Made by a program: the position numbers and the translations under genes. This document shows, piece by piece, positions 5,757 to 13,546 of a stretch of DNA of 13,581 nucleotides; position 1 is the stretch's first letter, and every line of letters starts with the position of its first letter. This DNA comes from JAVWPP01 sp036635835. Lineage in GTDB: Bacteria > Bacillota > Clostridia > TANB77 > CAG-465. The notes beneath the pieces were generated by a model. It searched no databases. It was not told the origin of the DNA and was given only the letters and a program-made list of their open reading frames with translations. The stretch lies in NCBI GenBank assembly GCA_036635835.1, contig JAVWPP010000032.1, positions 1-13,581 on the forward strand. The letters run 5' to 3'.

Positions 5757-7580
5757 ATGGCGTACTATAGCGATGAACTATTAGAAGAAGTACTAAGTCA
5801 AAACGATATAGTTGAGATAATAGGCGAACAATTACAACTAAAGAAAAAAGGAAGAAACTACTTTGGCTGCTGCCCATTCCATAAAGAAAAAACAGCATCT
5901 ATGTCAGTATCTCCAGATAAACAACTTTTCAAATGCTTTGGCTGTGGAGAAGGTGGAAACGTCTTAAAATTTGTAATGAAAAGTAAGAACATAGACTTTA
6001 GAGAAAGTTTAGAATACTTAGCGGAAAAAGCAAATATAGATGTAACTAAATACCTAGTAGGTACCTCAAATATAGAAAGTGTTAATAGCCAGACTAAAGA
6101 TTTAAAAGCAAATATATATAAAATGAATATAATAGCAGCAAGAGCTTTTAGCGACTCTTTACGTGAAACTACAGATAAAATACTAGTAGATTATTTAGAA
6201 AAGAGAAACTTAAGTAAAGAATCTATAACTAAGTTTGGAATAGGCTACGGAACATGTAAACAGCCTCTTATGAACATATTAAAAAAAGAAGGCTTTACAG
6301 AAGAAGACATACTAGCATCTGAGCTTATAAAAAAAGTAGAAAAAAACAACAAAGTTTGGTATTTTGAAAGCTTTAAAGATAGATTAATATTCCCTATATT
6401 TGATGTAAGAGATAGAGTAATTGCTTTTGGTGGAAGAACTTTAAAAGAAGTAGATACATACAATCCAAAGTACGTTAACTCAACAGAAAACTTAGTATAC
6501 CACAAAGGAAACACCCTATACGGTATGAACGTTGCTAAAAAAGAAAAACTAGAAAACATTATAGTTGTAGAAGGATACATGGACTGCCTAGCACTGCAAA
6601 AGTCCGGTATAACTAACGCTGTAGCATCTTTAGGAACAGCCCTTACAGAAAGCCAAGCTAAGCTAATTAAGAAATATACAGAGCAGGTTATAATGTGCTA
6701 CGACCAAGACGCAGCAGGCCAAAACGCAACTCTAAGAGCTATAAGCATCCTATCTACACAAGGCTTAAAAACAAAAGTCCTAAAGTTAGACTCAGAAAAA
6801 ACAAAAGACCCAGACGACTACATTAACATGTACGGAGTAGAGAAATTTAAGCAGTGCATAAAAAAAGCTAAATCTGCTGCAGAATATAAAATAGAGACAC
6901 TTACAGCTTCGCTAGACGCAACAACTCAAGACGGAAAGTTAAAACTACTTAATGAAATAGTTAAAGTTTTAGTAACAGTAGAAAACGACATAGAAAGAGA
7001 AATGTATATAGAAAACTTAGCTAAAGAATATAATATAAGCATAGCAGCAATAACAAATGAAATAAATAAGAAAATAAGACCAATGCAAGTAACGAAAAAA
7101 ACAGAAAATGCGGAAGAGTTTCAAATGCCATCTGTCCTAAAAAGAACGCTAGATACGCAAAAAAGAATAGAACAGTACTTAATTGCGCTACTTTTGTCTA
7201 AAGATAGAAAGATTTTTGAAAGAATAGCTAAGAACATCTTGCCAGAAGACATAAATAATAGTATAATAAGAGAGTTATATGTAAGTATACTTAGTTTAAT
7301 AAATAAAGATAATATTAAAACAATAGATATTATGTCTAAAATAGAAAATAAAGAGCAAGTAAATGAATTAGCATCTATTCTGATGTTAGACATTGAGCTT
7401 TGTAATAGAGACAAGCTATTAGAAGACGTAGAAAAAAAATTAATATTAGCAAGACATATTAAGCTACGACAGTATGTTATAGATAGATTAGAGCGAGAAG
7501 ATGTAAGTAATGATGAAAAAGAAATATTAAATATTGAATTATTACACATATTAAGAGAGATAAACAAAATCAAGAGATAA
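5757..7580 (+). CDS. dnaG: DNA primase DnaG
   Basis: The replicative primase, making RNA primers at the fork with the DnaB-type helicase. Numbering from the ATG at 5757 gives 607 residues, normal for the family. The N-terminal CHC2 zinc finger is intact (C39, H42, C60, C63). The basic polymerase core includes 'FKDRLIFPIFDVRDRVIAFGGR' (206-227). The TOPRIM centre is complete: EGYMD (E272, D276) and YDQD (D316, D318). The C-terminal third (about 430-607) is helical, charged and divergent, as expected for the helicase-binding domain. An in-frame GTG at 5739 is possible, but AGGTG lies directly before the ATG and homologous primases start near this Met. rpoD follows after 24 bases, the conserved dnaG-rpoD pair of the macromolecular synthesis operon; rpsU is not adjacent here. 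Confidence 0.97.
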   Translation: MAYYSDELLEEVLSQNDIVEIIGEQLQLKKKGRNYFGCCPFHKEKTASMSVSPDKQLFKCFGCGEGGNVLKFVMKSKNIDFRESLEYLAEKANIDVTKYLVGTSNIESVNSQTKDLKANIYKMNIIAARAFSDSLRETTDKILVDYLEKRNLSKESITKFGIGYGTCKQPLMNILKKEGFTEEDILASELIKKVEKNNKVWYFESFKDRLIFPIFDVRDRVIAFGGRTLKEVDTYNPKYVNSTENLVYHKGNTLYGMNVAKKEKLENIIVVEGYMDCLALQKSGITNAVASLGTALTESQAKLIKKYTEQVIMCYDQDAAGQNATLRAISILSTQGLKTKVLKLDSEKTKDPDDYINMYGVEKFKQCIKKAKSAAEYKIETLTASLDATTQDGKLKLLNEIVKVLVTVENDIEREMYIENLAKEYNISIAAITNEINKKIRPMQVTKKTENAEEFQMPSVLKRTLDTQKRIEQYLIALLLSKDRKIFERIAKNILPEDINNSIIRELYVSILSLINKDNIKTIDIMSKIENKEQVNELASILMLDIELCNRDKLLEDVEKKLILARHIKLRQYVIDRLEREDVSNDEKEILNIELLHILREINKIKR

Positions 7581-7604
7581 CATAGTCGAGAATAGGAGAA
7601 TTTT

Positions 7605-8807
7605 ATGGAAAATGAAAATAGCGCTAAAGCTACTAATACAGAAAAAGCCGTTGCAGATTTTTTACAAAATATTAAAGAGAAAAAACAAGTAACGTATCAA
7701 GAGGTAGTTGAGTTCCTAGCGGAAACACCACTTGAACCTATGCAAATAGATGAGCTATATGCTAGTTTAGAAAAACTAGGAGTAGATACATCATTACTTA
7801 CTAAAGAGAGCGACGATGAAGATAAAATAGAAGAGCCAGCTACTGCAGAAGCAGCAGAAAAAACAACAGGCCCAGAACTAGAAATAGAGCCAAATTTAGA
7901 TGAGCTAAGCGAGCTAGAAAAAAATATATTGTTTGAAGATTTAAATAATATAACTTTCTTAGATGATATGAATACAGATGACCCAGTTAAAATGTTCCTT
8001 AAAGAAATAGGTAAAATTCCACTTCTATCTACAGAAGATGAAATGAAATGTGCAGAACTTATGGAAAAAGGAGATGCAAGAGCAAAAAAAATATTAGTAG
8101 AAGCTAACCTTAGACTTGTTGTAAGTATAGCTAAAAGATACATGGGTAGAGGAATGCAGTTCCTAGACCTAATACAAGAAGGTAACCTAGGTCTAATAAA
8201 AGCCGTAGATAAGTTTGAGCCTGCTAAAGGATTTAAATTTAGTACATATGCAACTTGGTGGATAAGACAAGCAATAACTAGATCTATAGCAGATCAAGCA
8301 AGAACAATTAGAATACCAGTTCATATGGTAGAAACAATTAATAGACTTATAAGAACATCTAGACATCTACTTCAAATGATGGGTAGAGAGCCAACTCCAG
8401 AAGAAATAGCAGAAGAGATGGAAATATCCGTTGAAAAAGTTAGAGAAATAATGAAAGTTGCGCAGGAACCAATATCTTTAGAAACTCCAATAGGTGAAGA
8501 AGACGACAGTAATCTTGGTAACTTTATACCAGACGAAGACGAACCATCTCCATCTGAGCAAGCTGCAGATGTCCTTCTAAGAGAGCAAATAGAGGAAGTT
8601 TTAGAAACACTTACACCAAGAGAAGCTAAAGTCTTAAAGCTAAGATTTGGTCTTTTAGATGGAAGAACAAGAACTCTAGAAGAAGTTGGTAAAGAGTTTG
8701 CAGTAACTAGAGAAAGAATAAGACAAATAGAAGCAAAAGCTCTTAGAAAACTTAGACATCCAAGTAGAAGTAAAAAGTTAAAAGATTTCATGGATAGCGA
8801 AGGCTAA
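7605..8807 (+). CDS. rpoD: Housekeeping sigma factor RpoD (SigA)
   Basis: The primary sigma-70 factor directing RNA polymerase to housekeeping promoters, consistent with the TTGACA/TATAAT promoters in this window. All regions are present in 400 residues. Region 1.1 is a short helical domain (about 10-65), followed by an acidic linker (68-122). Region 1.2 starts at 'DDPVKMFLKEIG' (125-136). Region 2 includes 'YATWWIRQAITRSIADQ' (205-221), which melts and reads the -10. Region 3 includes 'RIPVHMVETINRL' (226-238). Region 4.2 is a helix-turn-helix 'TLEEVGKEFAVTRERIRQIEAKALRKLR' within 367-394, reading the -35. Length is slightly above compact Bacillus SigA. AGGAG precedes the ATG, and dnaG ends 24 bases upstream. 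The stop codon is the first three bases of the repeat at 8805-8877. Confidence 0.98.
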   Translation: MENENSAKATNTEKAVADFLQNIKEKKQVTYQEVVEFLAETPLEPMQIDELYASLEKLGVDTSLLTKESDDEDKIEEPATAEAAEKTTGPELEIEPNLDELSELEKNILFEDLNNITFLDDMNTDDPVKMFLKEIGKIPLLSTEDEMKCAELMEKGDARAKKILVEANLRLVVSIAKRYMGRGMQFLDLIQEGNLGLIKAVDKFEPAKGFKFSTYATWWIRQAITRSIADQARTIRIPVHMVETINRLIRTSRHLLQMMGREPTPEEIAEEMEISVEKVREIMKVAQEPISLETPIGEEDDSNLGNFIPDEDEPSPSEQAADVLLREQIEEVLETLTPREAKVLKLRFGLLDGRTRTLEEVGKEFAVTRERIRQIEAKALRKLRHPSRSKKLKDFMDSEG

Positions 8808-8877
8808 AACATATAAAATGTATCTATCTAGATACGGAAATATATGCTGTGAGAATTAAATATACTTATACGTTTTA
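8805..8877 (+). repeat. Second full copy of the stop-codon-linked repeat, after rpoD
   Basis: It begins with the rpoD TAA (TAAAACATATAAAA, identical for 14 bases to 1145-1158) and ends TATACGTTTTA, a near-perfect inverted match to its start with one mismatch. TGAGAAT lies exactly 45 bases from the first base in both full copies. This copy also has an internal hairpin GTATCT-ATCT-AGATAC, not formed in the other copy. An A-rich run (8878-8929) and then the terminator follow. Identity to the first copy is far above what gene ends share by chance, even at this base composition. Confidence 0.7.
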
Positions 8878-8929
8878 AAAATAAAAATTAAAAAGTAAAA
8901 AAAATAAAAAAACAAAAAAATAAAAGGTG

Positions 8930-8962
8930 AAAAAGAAGATTTATAAAAAATCTTCTTTTTTT
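8930..8962 (+). terminator. Intrinsic terminator of the dnaG-rpoD operon
   Basis: A perfect 13-base stem (8930-8942 with 8948-8960) with a five-base loop runs directly into a T-run. It lies about 120 bases past rpoD, beyond the repeat and A-rich run, so the rpoD transcript carries an unusually long 3' untranslated end. Confidence 0.88.
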
Positions 8963-8965
8963 ATG

Positions 8966-8994
8966 TTTAAAAACAAATAAAAAAGATATATAAT
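8966..8994 (+). promoter_or_regulatory. Candidate promoter of the CNNM/CBS gene
   Basis: TTTAAA (8966-8971), a 17-base spacer and TATAAT (8989-8994) lie directly after the preceding terminator. The -10 is perfect, the -35 weak. The leader to the ATG at 9013 would be very short. Confidence 0.55.
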
Positions 8995-9012
8995 ATACCT
9001 AGAAGGTGAATT

Positions 9013-10068
9013 ATGAAAACAATAATAATTTTAGTAATACTACTTGGAGTAAACGCATTTTTTGCTGCAGCAGAAATAGCATTTATATCCTTAAACCAGT
9101 ACACATTAAAGAAAAAAATAAGAGAAAAAAATGCAAAAGCTAAAAAAATACAAAAAATGCTACAAAACCCGAGTAGATTTTTAGCCCTAATACAAGTAGG
9201 AGTAACTCTAGCAGGCTTCATAACAAGCGCAAGCGCATCCCAGAGCTTCGTAGATAACTTAGCCCCTGTAATATGCAAAGCACTTCCATTTATAAGCATA
9301 AGCGTAGCAAGCTCAGTAGCCATGCTTATAATAACTATATGCATAGCATTCCTATCACTTATATTTGGAGAATTAGTTCCAAAAAGAATAGCCATGAAAA
9401 ACGCAGAAAAAATGGCATATGCAAGTGTAAATATCCTATACATAATAGACAAAATATTTGCCCCAGTTATATGGCTACTAACTAAAACAACAGATGCTAT
9501 AACAAAGCTATGTAGAATACCAGCACAAAACACAGAAGCAGTTGCAGAAGAAACAATAAGAAGCATGGTAGAAGAAAGCAAGAAAACAGGCGACATAGAA
9601 ATAGGCGAAGGCAATATGATTGAAAAAGTTTTTCAGCTAAACGATAAGACAGCAGGACAAATAATGACAGACGCTCAGGACGTTGTTATAATAGACATAA
9701 ACTCAGATTTAAAGACTATGATAAGCTTAGTTTCAGAATACAAATACACTAGAATACCAGTATACGAAGGTAGATGGAACAACATAGTTGGAATAGTGCA
9801 TATAAAAGACATACTACTAAAAGTAGCGAAAGTAAAAGGAGAATTTTCTTTAAAAGACATAGTTAGATACATAGAAAAAGTTCCTAAAAATACTAAAATA
9901 GACGACGTCCTAACAGACCTAAGAAAGTCTCAAGGACACATGGCAGTAGTAGAAGACGCACGTGGCAAGATGATTGGTATAATAACCGTAGAAGACATTC
10001 TAGAAGAAATAGTTGGCGAAATTTATGATGAACATGACGTAAGAAAAAAGCAAAACAAATTGACATAA
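9013..10068 (+). CDS. CNNM (DUF21) plus CBS-pair membrane protein without CorC_HlyC domain
   Basis: A 351-residue member of the CNNM/CorC ('hemolysin III-like' TlyC) family, generally linked to divalent cation, especially magnesium, efflux. The CNNM membrane domain spans about 1-185: a first helix with 'NAFFAAAEIAFISLN' (14-28), 'LIQVGVTLAGFITSA' (59-73), and 'FGELVPKRIAMKNAEKMA' (118-135), the family's conserved region. Two CBS motifs follow: 'IMTDAQDVVIIDI' with 'YTRIPVYEG' and 'IVGIVHIKDIL', then 'GHMAVVEDARGKMIGIITVEDILEEIVGEIYDE'. Typical proteins continue about 80-90 residues into a CorC_HlyC domain. This one stops about ten residues after the CBS pair, at a stop codon overlapping the -35 box of the next gene. 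AAGGTG precedes the ATG. The end may be genuine or an old truncation; no CorC-like remnant fits in the 71 bases that follow. Confidence 0.92.
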   Translation: MKTIIILVILLGVNAFFAAAEIAFISLNQYTLKKKIREKNAKAKKIQKMLQNPSRFLALIQVGVTLAGFITSASASQSFVDNLAPVICKALPFISISVASSVAMLIITICIAFLSLIFGELVPKRIAMKNAEKMAYASVNILYIIDKIFAPVIWLLTKTTDAITKLCRIPAQNTEAVAEETIRSMVEESKKTGDIEIGEGNMIEKVFQLNDKTAGQIMTDAQDVVIIDINSDLKTMISLVSEYKYTRIPVYEGRWNNIVGIVHIKDILLKVAKVKGEFSLKDIVRYIEKVPKNTKIDDVLTDLRKSQGHMAVVEDARGKMIGIITVEDILEEIVGEIYDEHDVRKKQNKLT

Positions 10069-10088
10069 TATCTTTTTTGTGATATAAT
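10060..10088 (+). promoter_or_regulatory. Consensus sigma-A promoter of the Lys/Glu-rich gene
   Basis: TTGACA (10060-10065), a 17-base spacer and TATAAT (10083-10088), with TG in the extended -10 position, form a fully consensus promoter. The -35 lies in the last codons of the preceding gene, whose TAA directly follows it. Confidence 0.9.
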
Positions 10089-10139
10089 TCAACTGTAAAA
10101 TATATTAACTTAAATTTAATTAACTTTAAGGAGGATTAT

Positions 10140-10403
10140 ATGAATAATATTAAAAAAGAAAAAGAAAAAGAAAAAGAAAAAGAAAAAGAAAAAAACACAA
10201 AACAGAAAAAAGCTAAAAGGAAGAAAAATAGAGAAGTTAATACCGAAAATATTATTAGAAACCGCAAGAAAATGACCAAAGCACAGTATAAAAAATATAT
10301 AAGAAAGCTAGAACTAGCAGGAAAGATAGCAAACGGAAATGAATATTTATACTACGTAGATGATGAAGAACCTGTTAAAGAAGCTAGATTAGTTAAGATC
10401 TAA
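10140..10403 (+). CDS. Small Lys/Glu-repeat protein of unknown function
   Basis: An 87-residue, very basic, soluble protein that I do not recognise. Residues 6-18 are an alternating Lys-Glu run, followed by a Lys/Arg/Asn-rich stretch to about 45. A more ordinary C-terminal domain follows: 'MTKAQYKKYIRKLELAGKIANGNEYLYYVDDEEP' within 45-78, suggesting a helix-turn-helix-like or short alpha/beta fold ending in 'EARLVKI'. Expression should be strong: a consensus promoter lies upstream and a perfect AAGGAGG stands six bases before the ATG. It is monocistronic, with a terminator eight bases past the stop. The charged N-terminus may be a disordered nucleic-acid- or ribosome-binding tail (inference). 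Confidence 0.8.
   Translation: MNNIKKEKEKEKEKEKEKNTKQKKAKRKKNREVNTENIIRNRKKMTKAQYKKYIRKLELAGKIANGNEYLYYVDDEEPVKEARLVKI
10153..10193 (+). repeat. Hexamer microsatellite (AAAGAA)n coding for Lys-Glu
   Basis: G residues recur every six bases at 10158, 10164, 10170, 10176, 10182 and 10188 within pure A. The unit is two codons, so slippage by whole units changes protein length without shifting frame. Confidence 0.9.
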
Positions 10404-10410
10404 AAACAAG

Positions 10411-10451
10411 GAATATAGATAATTAGAAATAATTATTTATATTCTTTTTTT
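10411..10451 (+). terminator. Strong terminator of the Lys/Glu-rich gene
   Basis: A 15-base stem (10411-10425 with 10430-10444, one G-U pair) is capped by a GAAA tetraloop and followed by seven T. Confidence 0.95.
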
Positions 10452-10454
10452 GCG

Positions 10455-10501
10455 AAAAAATAAAAATATACTGAAATGGTTTACCCAAATCAGTATATTT
10501 T
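10455..10501 (-). terminator. Intrinsic terminator of ychF
   Basis: A perfect 12-base stem (10463-10474 with 10490-10501) with a 15-base loop lies 17 bases past the ychF stop on the minus strand. Minus-strand reading then gives a T-rich run (plus-strand A-runs from 10455). It sits back to back with the terminator of the converging gene. Confidence 0.88.
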
Positions 10502-10518
10502 GTATCTATAATATTAAA

Positions 10519-11613
10519 TTATACATTAAACTTGAAAACAGTTATATCTCCATCTTGCATAACATATTCTTTGCCTTCCATTCTAATAAGTCCTTTTTCC
10601 CTAGCAAGGGCCATAGTTCCGCATTTTATTAAATCTGCATATGAGATTATTTCTGCTTTAATAAAGCCTCTTTCGAAGTCTGAATGGATTTTTCCAGCAG
10701 CTCCTGGTGCTTTAGTTCCTTTAGTTATAGTCCAAGCTCTTGTTTCTTCTTTACCAGTAGTAAGGTAAGAGATTTGTCCAAGTAAAGTATATCCGGCAGT
10801 TATAAGCATATTTAAACCTGCTTGCTGTATACCGTATTCTTCCATAAGCATAAGCTTATCTTCTTCATCTAATTCAGTTAATTCTTCTTCTAGCTTTGCG
10901 CAAAGAGCAATAACTTCTGCGCCTTCTTTTTTTGCATATTCCTTAACTAAGCTAACATTTTTATCTGTAGATATATTTGCAACCTGAGCTTCTGCAACAT
11001 TTGCAACATATATAACTGGTTTAGAAGAAAGAAGATATAGGTCTTTTAGAAGTTCTTTTTCCTCTTCGTTTAATTCTGTAGTTCTTGCTGGTTTTAAATC
11101 TTTTAAATCTGCAAGTATTCTATTTAGTGCATTTACCTCAACTTGAGCTACCTTATTTCCGCTTTTATTTAATTTGCTAACTCTATCTATTCTCTTTTGC
11201 ACGGCTTCTTCGTCTGCATATATTAGTTCTAAAGATATAGTTTCAATATCGTCTATTGGATCTATTCCGCCATGCACGTGAACGATGTTTTCATCTTCGA
11301 AGCATCTTACAACATGCACTACTGCGTCTACTTCTCTAATATGAGATAGGAATTTGTTTCCTAAACCTTCTCCTTTAGATGCGCCTTTTACAAGGCCTGC
11401 TATGTCTACAAAATCTATAGATGCGTAGATAGTTTTAACGCTGTCGTTCATGTTAGCTAGTGTATCTAGCCTTTCATCTGGCACAGCTACAACCCCTATA
11501 TTTGGCTCTATAGTGCAAAATGGATAGTTTGCGCTATCTGCACCTGCTTTAGTTATGGCATTAAACAAAGTACTTTTTCCTACGTTTGGTAGGCCTACTA
11601 TTCCTAATTTCAT
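10519..11613 (-). CDS. ychF: Ribosome-binding GTPase/ATPase YchF (Obg family)
   Basis: A 364-residue Obg-family P-loop protein of usual length, bacterial counterpart of OLA1. Family members hydrolyse ATP as well as GTP and act on the ribosome and in stress responses. The P-loop is 'GLPNVGKST' (7-15), the switch region 'NYPFCTIEPN' (29-38) and G3 'DIAGL' (70-74). The G4 position reads NVAE (204-207) instead of NKxD, which is normal for YchF and underlies its relaxed nucleotide choice. A helical insert covers roughly 130-200. The C-terminal TGS domain (about 280-362) includes 'ITKGTKAPGAAGKIHSDFERGF' and ends 'MQDGDITVFKFNV', a canonical YchF end. AGGAGG precedes the ATG on the minus strand. 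The gene is monocistronic with its own promoter and terminator. Confidence 0.97.
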   Translation of the reverse strand: MKLGIVGLPNVGKSTLFNAITKAGADSANYPFCTIEPNIGVVAVPDERLDTLANMNDSVKTIYASIDFVDIAGLVKGASKGEGLGNKFLSHIREVDAVVHVVRCFEDENIVHVHGGIDPIDDIETISLELIYADEEAVQKRIDRVSKLNKSGNKVAQVEVNALNRILADLKDLKPARTTELNEEEKELLKDLYLLSSKPVIYVANVAEAQVANISTDKNVSLVKEYAKKEGAEVIALCAKLEEELTELDEEDKLMLMEEYGIQQAGLNMLITAGYTLLGQISYLTTGKEETRAWTITKGTKAPGAAGKIHSDFERGFIKAEIISYADLIKCGTMALAREKGLIRMEGKEYVMQDGDITVFKFNV

Positions 11614-11646
11614 TTTTTTCCTCCTAGTATTTAAAATTCTTTATGT

Positions 11647-11675
11647 ATTATATCACGAAAAAGGGTAAATGTAAA
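11647..11675 (-). promoter_or_regulatory. Sigma-A promoter of ychF
   Basis: Minus-strand reading gives TTTACA (11670-11675), 17 bases, then TATAAT (11647-11652) with TG in the extended -10 position. The roughly 125 bases between this promoter and the opposing one (11676-11802) are A+T-rich; I see no clear gene or fold there. Confidence 0.8.
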
Positions 11676-11802
11676 CAAAGAGAGGAGATACAGTGTATAT
11701 ACCGTTTGTTTTTTCTATGGAAAACATATACGCAAATAGATATACTTTAATCTACTTTTTACGTATTATGTAGTTTAGAATAAGCTAAAATGCTAATATA
11801 TA

Positions 11803-11831
11803 TTGAAAAAAAGAAAAAAGTATGGTATACT
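11803..11831 (+). promoter_or_regulatory. Sigma-A promoter of the nucleoside kinase gene
   Basis: TTGAAA (11803-11808), 17 bases, then TATACT (11826-11831) preceded by TGG, an extended -10. The roughly 50-base leader ends in AAGGAGG and resembles the leader of the gene at 10140 over about 30 bases before the start. Confidence 0.8.
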
Positions 11832-11888
11832 ATATGAACAGTTAAATTTTAAACCTAAATTTTAATTAAGATTAAGGAGGAATATATA

Positions 11889-13541
11889 ATGTCAAATAGA
11901 GAAATGCTAACTATAAATTTTGAAAATGGTGAAGTAATACGAGCACTAGAAGATACAAAGATAATAGATGTAATAGACAAACTACAAAACAAACCTAAAG
12001 ACTTACTAGGAGTACTTGTAAACAACGAGGAACACTCTGTGTATTACAAACTAGTACGGGACAGTTATTGCAACTTTGTAACTTTTGATATGCCAGAAGG
12101 CGAAAGAATATATACAAGAAGTTTAAAATTCATTTTGTTCATGGCAATACAAAAAGTATGCCCGCAGCTTAAAATCCACTTTTTAAACAAAATAAACAGG
12201 AACCATTTTGCAGTAGTAGACGAAGGTGAAATATCTAAAGAAATAATAAACGATATAAAAAAAGAAATGAAAAAAATAATTCAAGCAGATTATAAATTCG
12301 ATAAAATAAAAGCAAATTTTGATAAAGCAAAAAGAATATACGAAAAATCTAATCAAACAGATAAACTTGAAAACATGTTTCATAAATTTAGAGGAACCTA
12401 CACTATATACAGTTGTAATGGATACTACAATTACTTTTACGGAATGCTAGCAACTTCAACAAAAAGCATAAAAGGCTTTAACTTAAAAATGTACAAAGGT
12501 TGCCTAGTACTAATGTTACCAAAAAAAGATAATATATCTTCAGTAGAAAACAAAATAAAACCAAGTAAACTTCATGATGTATTTATAGAAACTAACCAAT
12601 ACCATGCAAGAGCCGGTTGTGATACTTTAAGTAAAATAACAGCAAAAATACGAGATGGTAAAATAGCAGAAGTAATACAGTTTTCAGAAGCTTTACAAGA
12701 TAGAAAATTAGTAGAAGTAGCGCAAGCTATAGCAAAAAGAAAAAATGTAAAAGTAGTCCTAATAGCAGGACCATCAAGCTCAGGAAAAACAACTTTTTCA
12801 AGAAAACTTGCTAAACAATTAGAAGTAGATGGATATATACCAGTACCAATCTCTATGGATGACTTTTTTAAAGAAAGAAATGAAATACCATTTATAAATG
12901 GAAAACAAAATTTTGAAAACGTAGATGCAGTAGATATAGAACTTTACAAAAAAACATTAGATGAATTACTAGCAGGTAAAGAAGTAACTATGCCAAGATT
13001 TGATTTTACCCAAGGTAAAAAAGTATTCGATAGACCTACTATGAAACTAGATAAAAATACAGTATTAATTATAGAAGGAATTCATGGATTAAATCCACTA
13101 GCTTCAGATTTCATAGATCATGATGAAAAATTCAAAATATATATTGCTCCACTTGTAACTCTAAGTTTAGACAATTGGAATAAATTCTCTTCATCAGACG
13201 CAAGAAAACTTCGTAGAGTAGTAAGAGATGCATATACTAGAGGCTTCAATGCAAAAAGAACATTTAACATGTGGAAAGATGTAGTAGAGGGAGAAAAAAA
13301 TAATATATTCCCTTATGTAGATGACGCAGATTTTATTTATAATTCTAGCTTAATCTATGAACTAGTTGCACTTGCTCCACTTGCTAAAACATTAATGCTA
13401 TTTGAACAAAATAACGAATGTTCCGCAGAAGCATGGAGACTTACTAAGATACTTGAAAATTTCTTACCAATGGATAATTCAGTTATTCCAAATGATTCTA
13501 TTTTAAGAGAGTTTATTGGAGGCAGTTCAATAAAAATATAA
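11889..13541 (+). CDS. TGS-domain nucleoside kinase (uridine kinase-like)
   Basis: A 550-residue fusion common in Clostridia: a threonyl-tRNA-synthetase-like N-terminal part joined to a uridine kinase/phosphoribulokinase-type P-loop kinase. Residues 6-65 look like a TGS domain. About 75-250 resemble the tRNA-synthetase second additional domain, including 'YFYGMLATSTKSIKGFNLKMYKGCLVLMLP', though the usual zinc histidines are not convincing. The kinase domain begins near 285, with Walker A GPSSSGKT (294-301), a substrate-site DD (324-325), a later 'IIEGIHGLN' strand and a basic 'RKLRRVVRDAYTRG' lid. It should phosphorylate a nucleoside such as uridine or cytidine with NTP for pyrimidine salvage; family members have also been proposed to act on other nucleosides, so the substrate is open. 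Length is standard. AAGGAGG stands nine bases before the ATG. It is monocistronic with its own terminator. Confidence 0.93.
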   Translation: MSNREMLTINFENGEVIRALEDTKIIDVIDKLQNKPKDLLGVLVNNEEHSVYYKLVRDSYCNFVTFDMPEGERIYTRSLKFILFMAIQKVCPQLKIHFLNKINRNHFAVVDEGEISKEIINDIKKEMKKIIQADYKFDKIKANFDKAKRIYEKSNQTDKLENMFHKFRGTYTIYSCNGYYNYFYGMLATSTKSIKGFNLKMYKGCLVLMLPKKDNISSVENKIKPSKLHDVFIETNQYHARAGCDTLSKITAKIRDGKIAEVIQFSEALQDRKLVEVAQAIAKRKNVKVVLIAGPSSSGKTTFSRKLAKQLEVDGYIPVPISMDDFFKERNEIPFINGKQNFENVDAVDIELYKKTLDELLAGKEVTMPRFDFTQGKKVFDRPTMKLDKNTVLIIEGIHGLNPLASDFIDHDEKFKIYIAPLVTLSLDNWNKFSSSDARKLRRVVRDAYTRGFNAKRTFNMWKDVVEGEKNNIFPYVDDADFIYNSSLIYELVALAPLAKTLMLFEQNNECSAEAWRLTKILENFLPMDNSVIPNDSILREFIGGSSIKI

Positions 13542-13546
13542 ACTAA

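Noticed and set aside
8372..8791. A 139-codon minus-strand frame opposite rpoD
   Set aside because: It is antisense of highly conserved sigma regions 3-4 and is Ser/Leu-rich without any motif.
8805..8877. The repeat as a known riboswitch (purine, preQ1 or c-di-GMP type)
   Set aside because: It lies after genes rather than before them, the conserved cores of those classes are absent on both strands, and the inner hairpin is not shared between copies.
8967..9614. A 215-codon minus-strand open frame opposite the CNNM/CBS gene
   Set aside because: It mirrors a well-supported gene, has no ribosome site or family motif, and reads as hydrophobic shadow sequence.
10153..10193. Hexamer run as a phase-variation switch
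   Set aside because: A six-base unit keeps the reading frame, so it can change length but not turn the gene off.
10450..10632. A 60-codon plus-strand frame across the convergent terminators
   Set aside because: It runs through two hairpins and into the 3' end of ychF; no ribosome site.
11719..11800. AAAACATATA at 11721-11730 as a fourth copy of the repeat
   Set aside because: Only the first ten bases match; CTATCTA, ATACGG, TGAGAAT and the right inverted end are missing.
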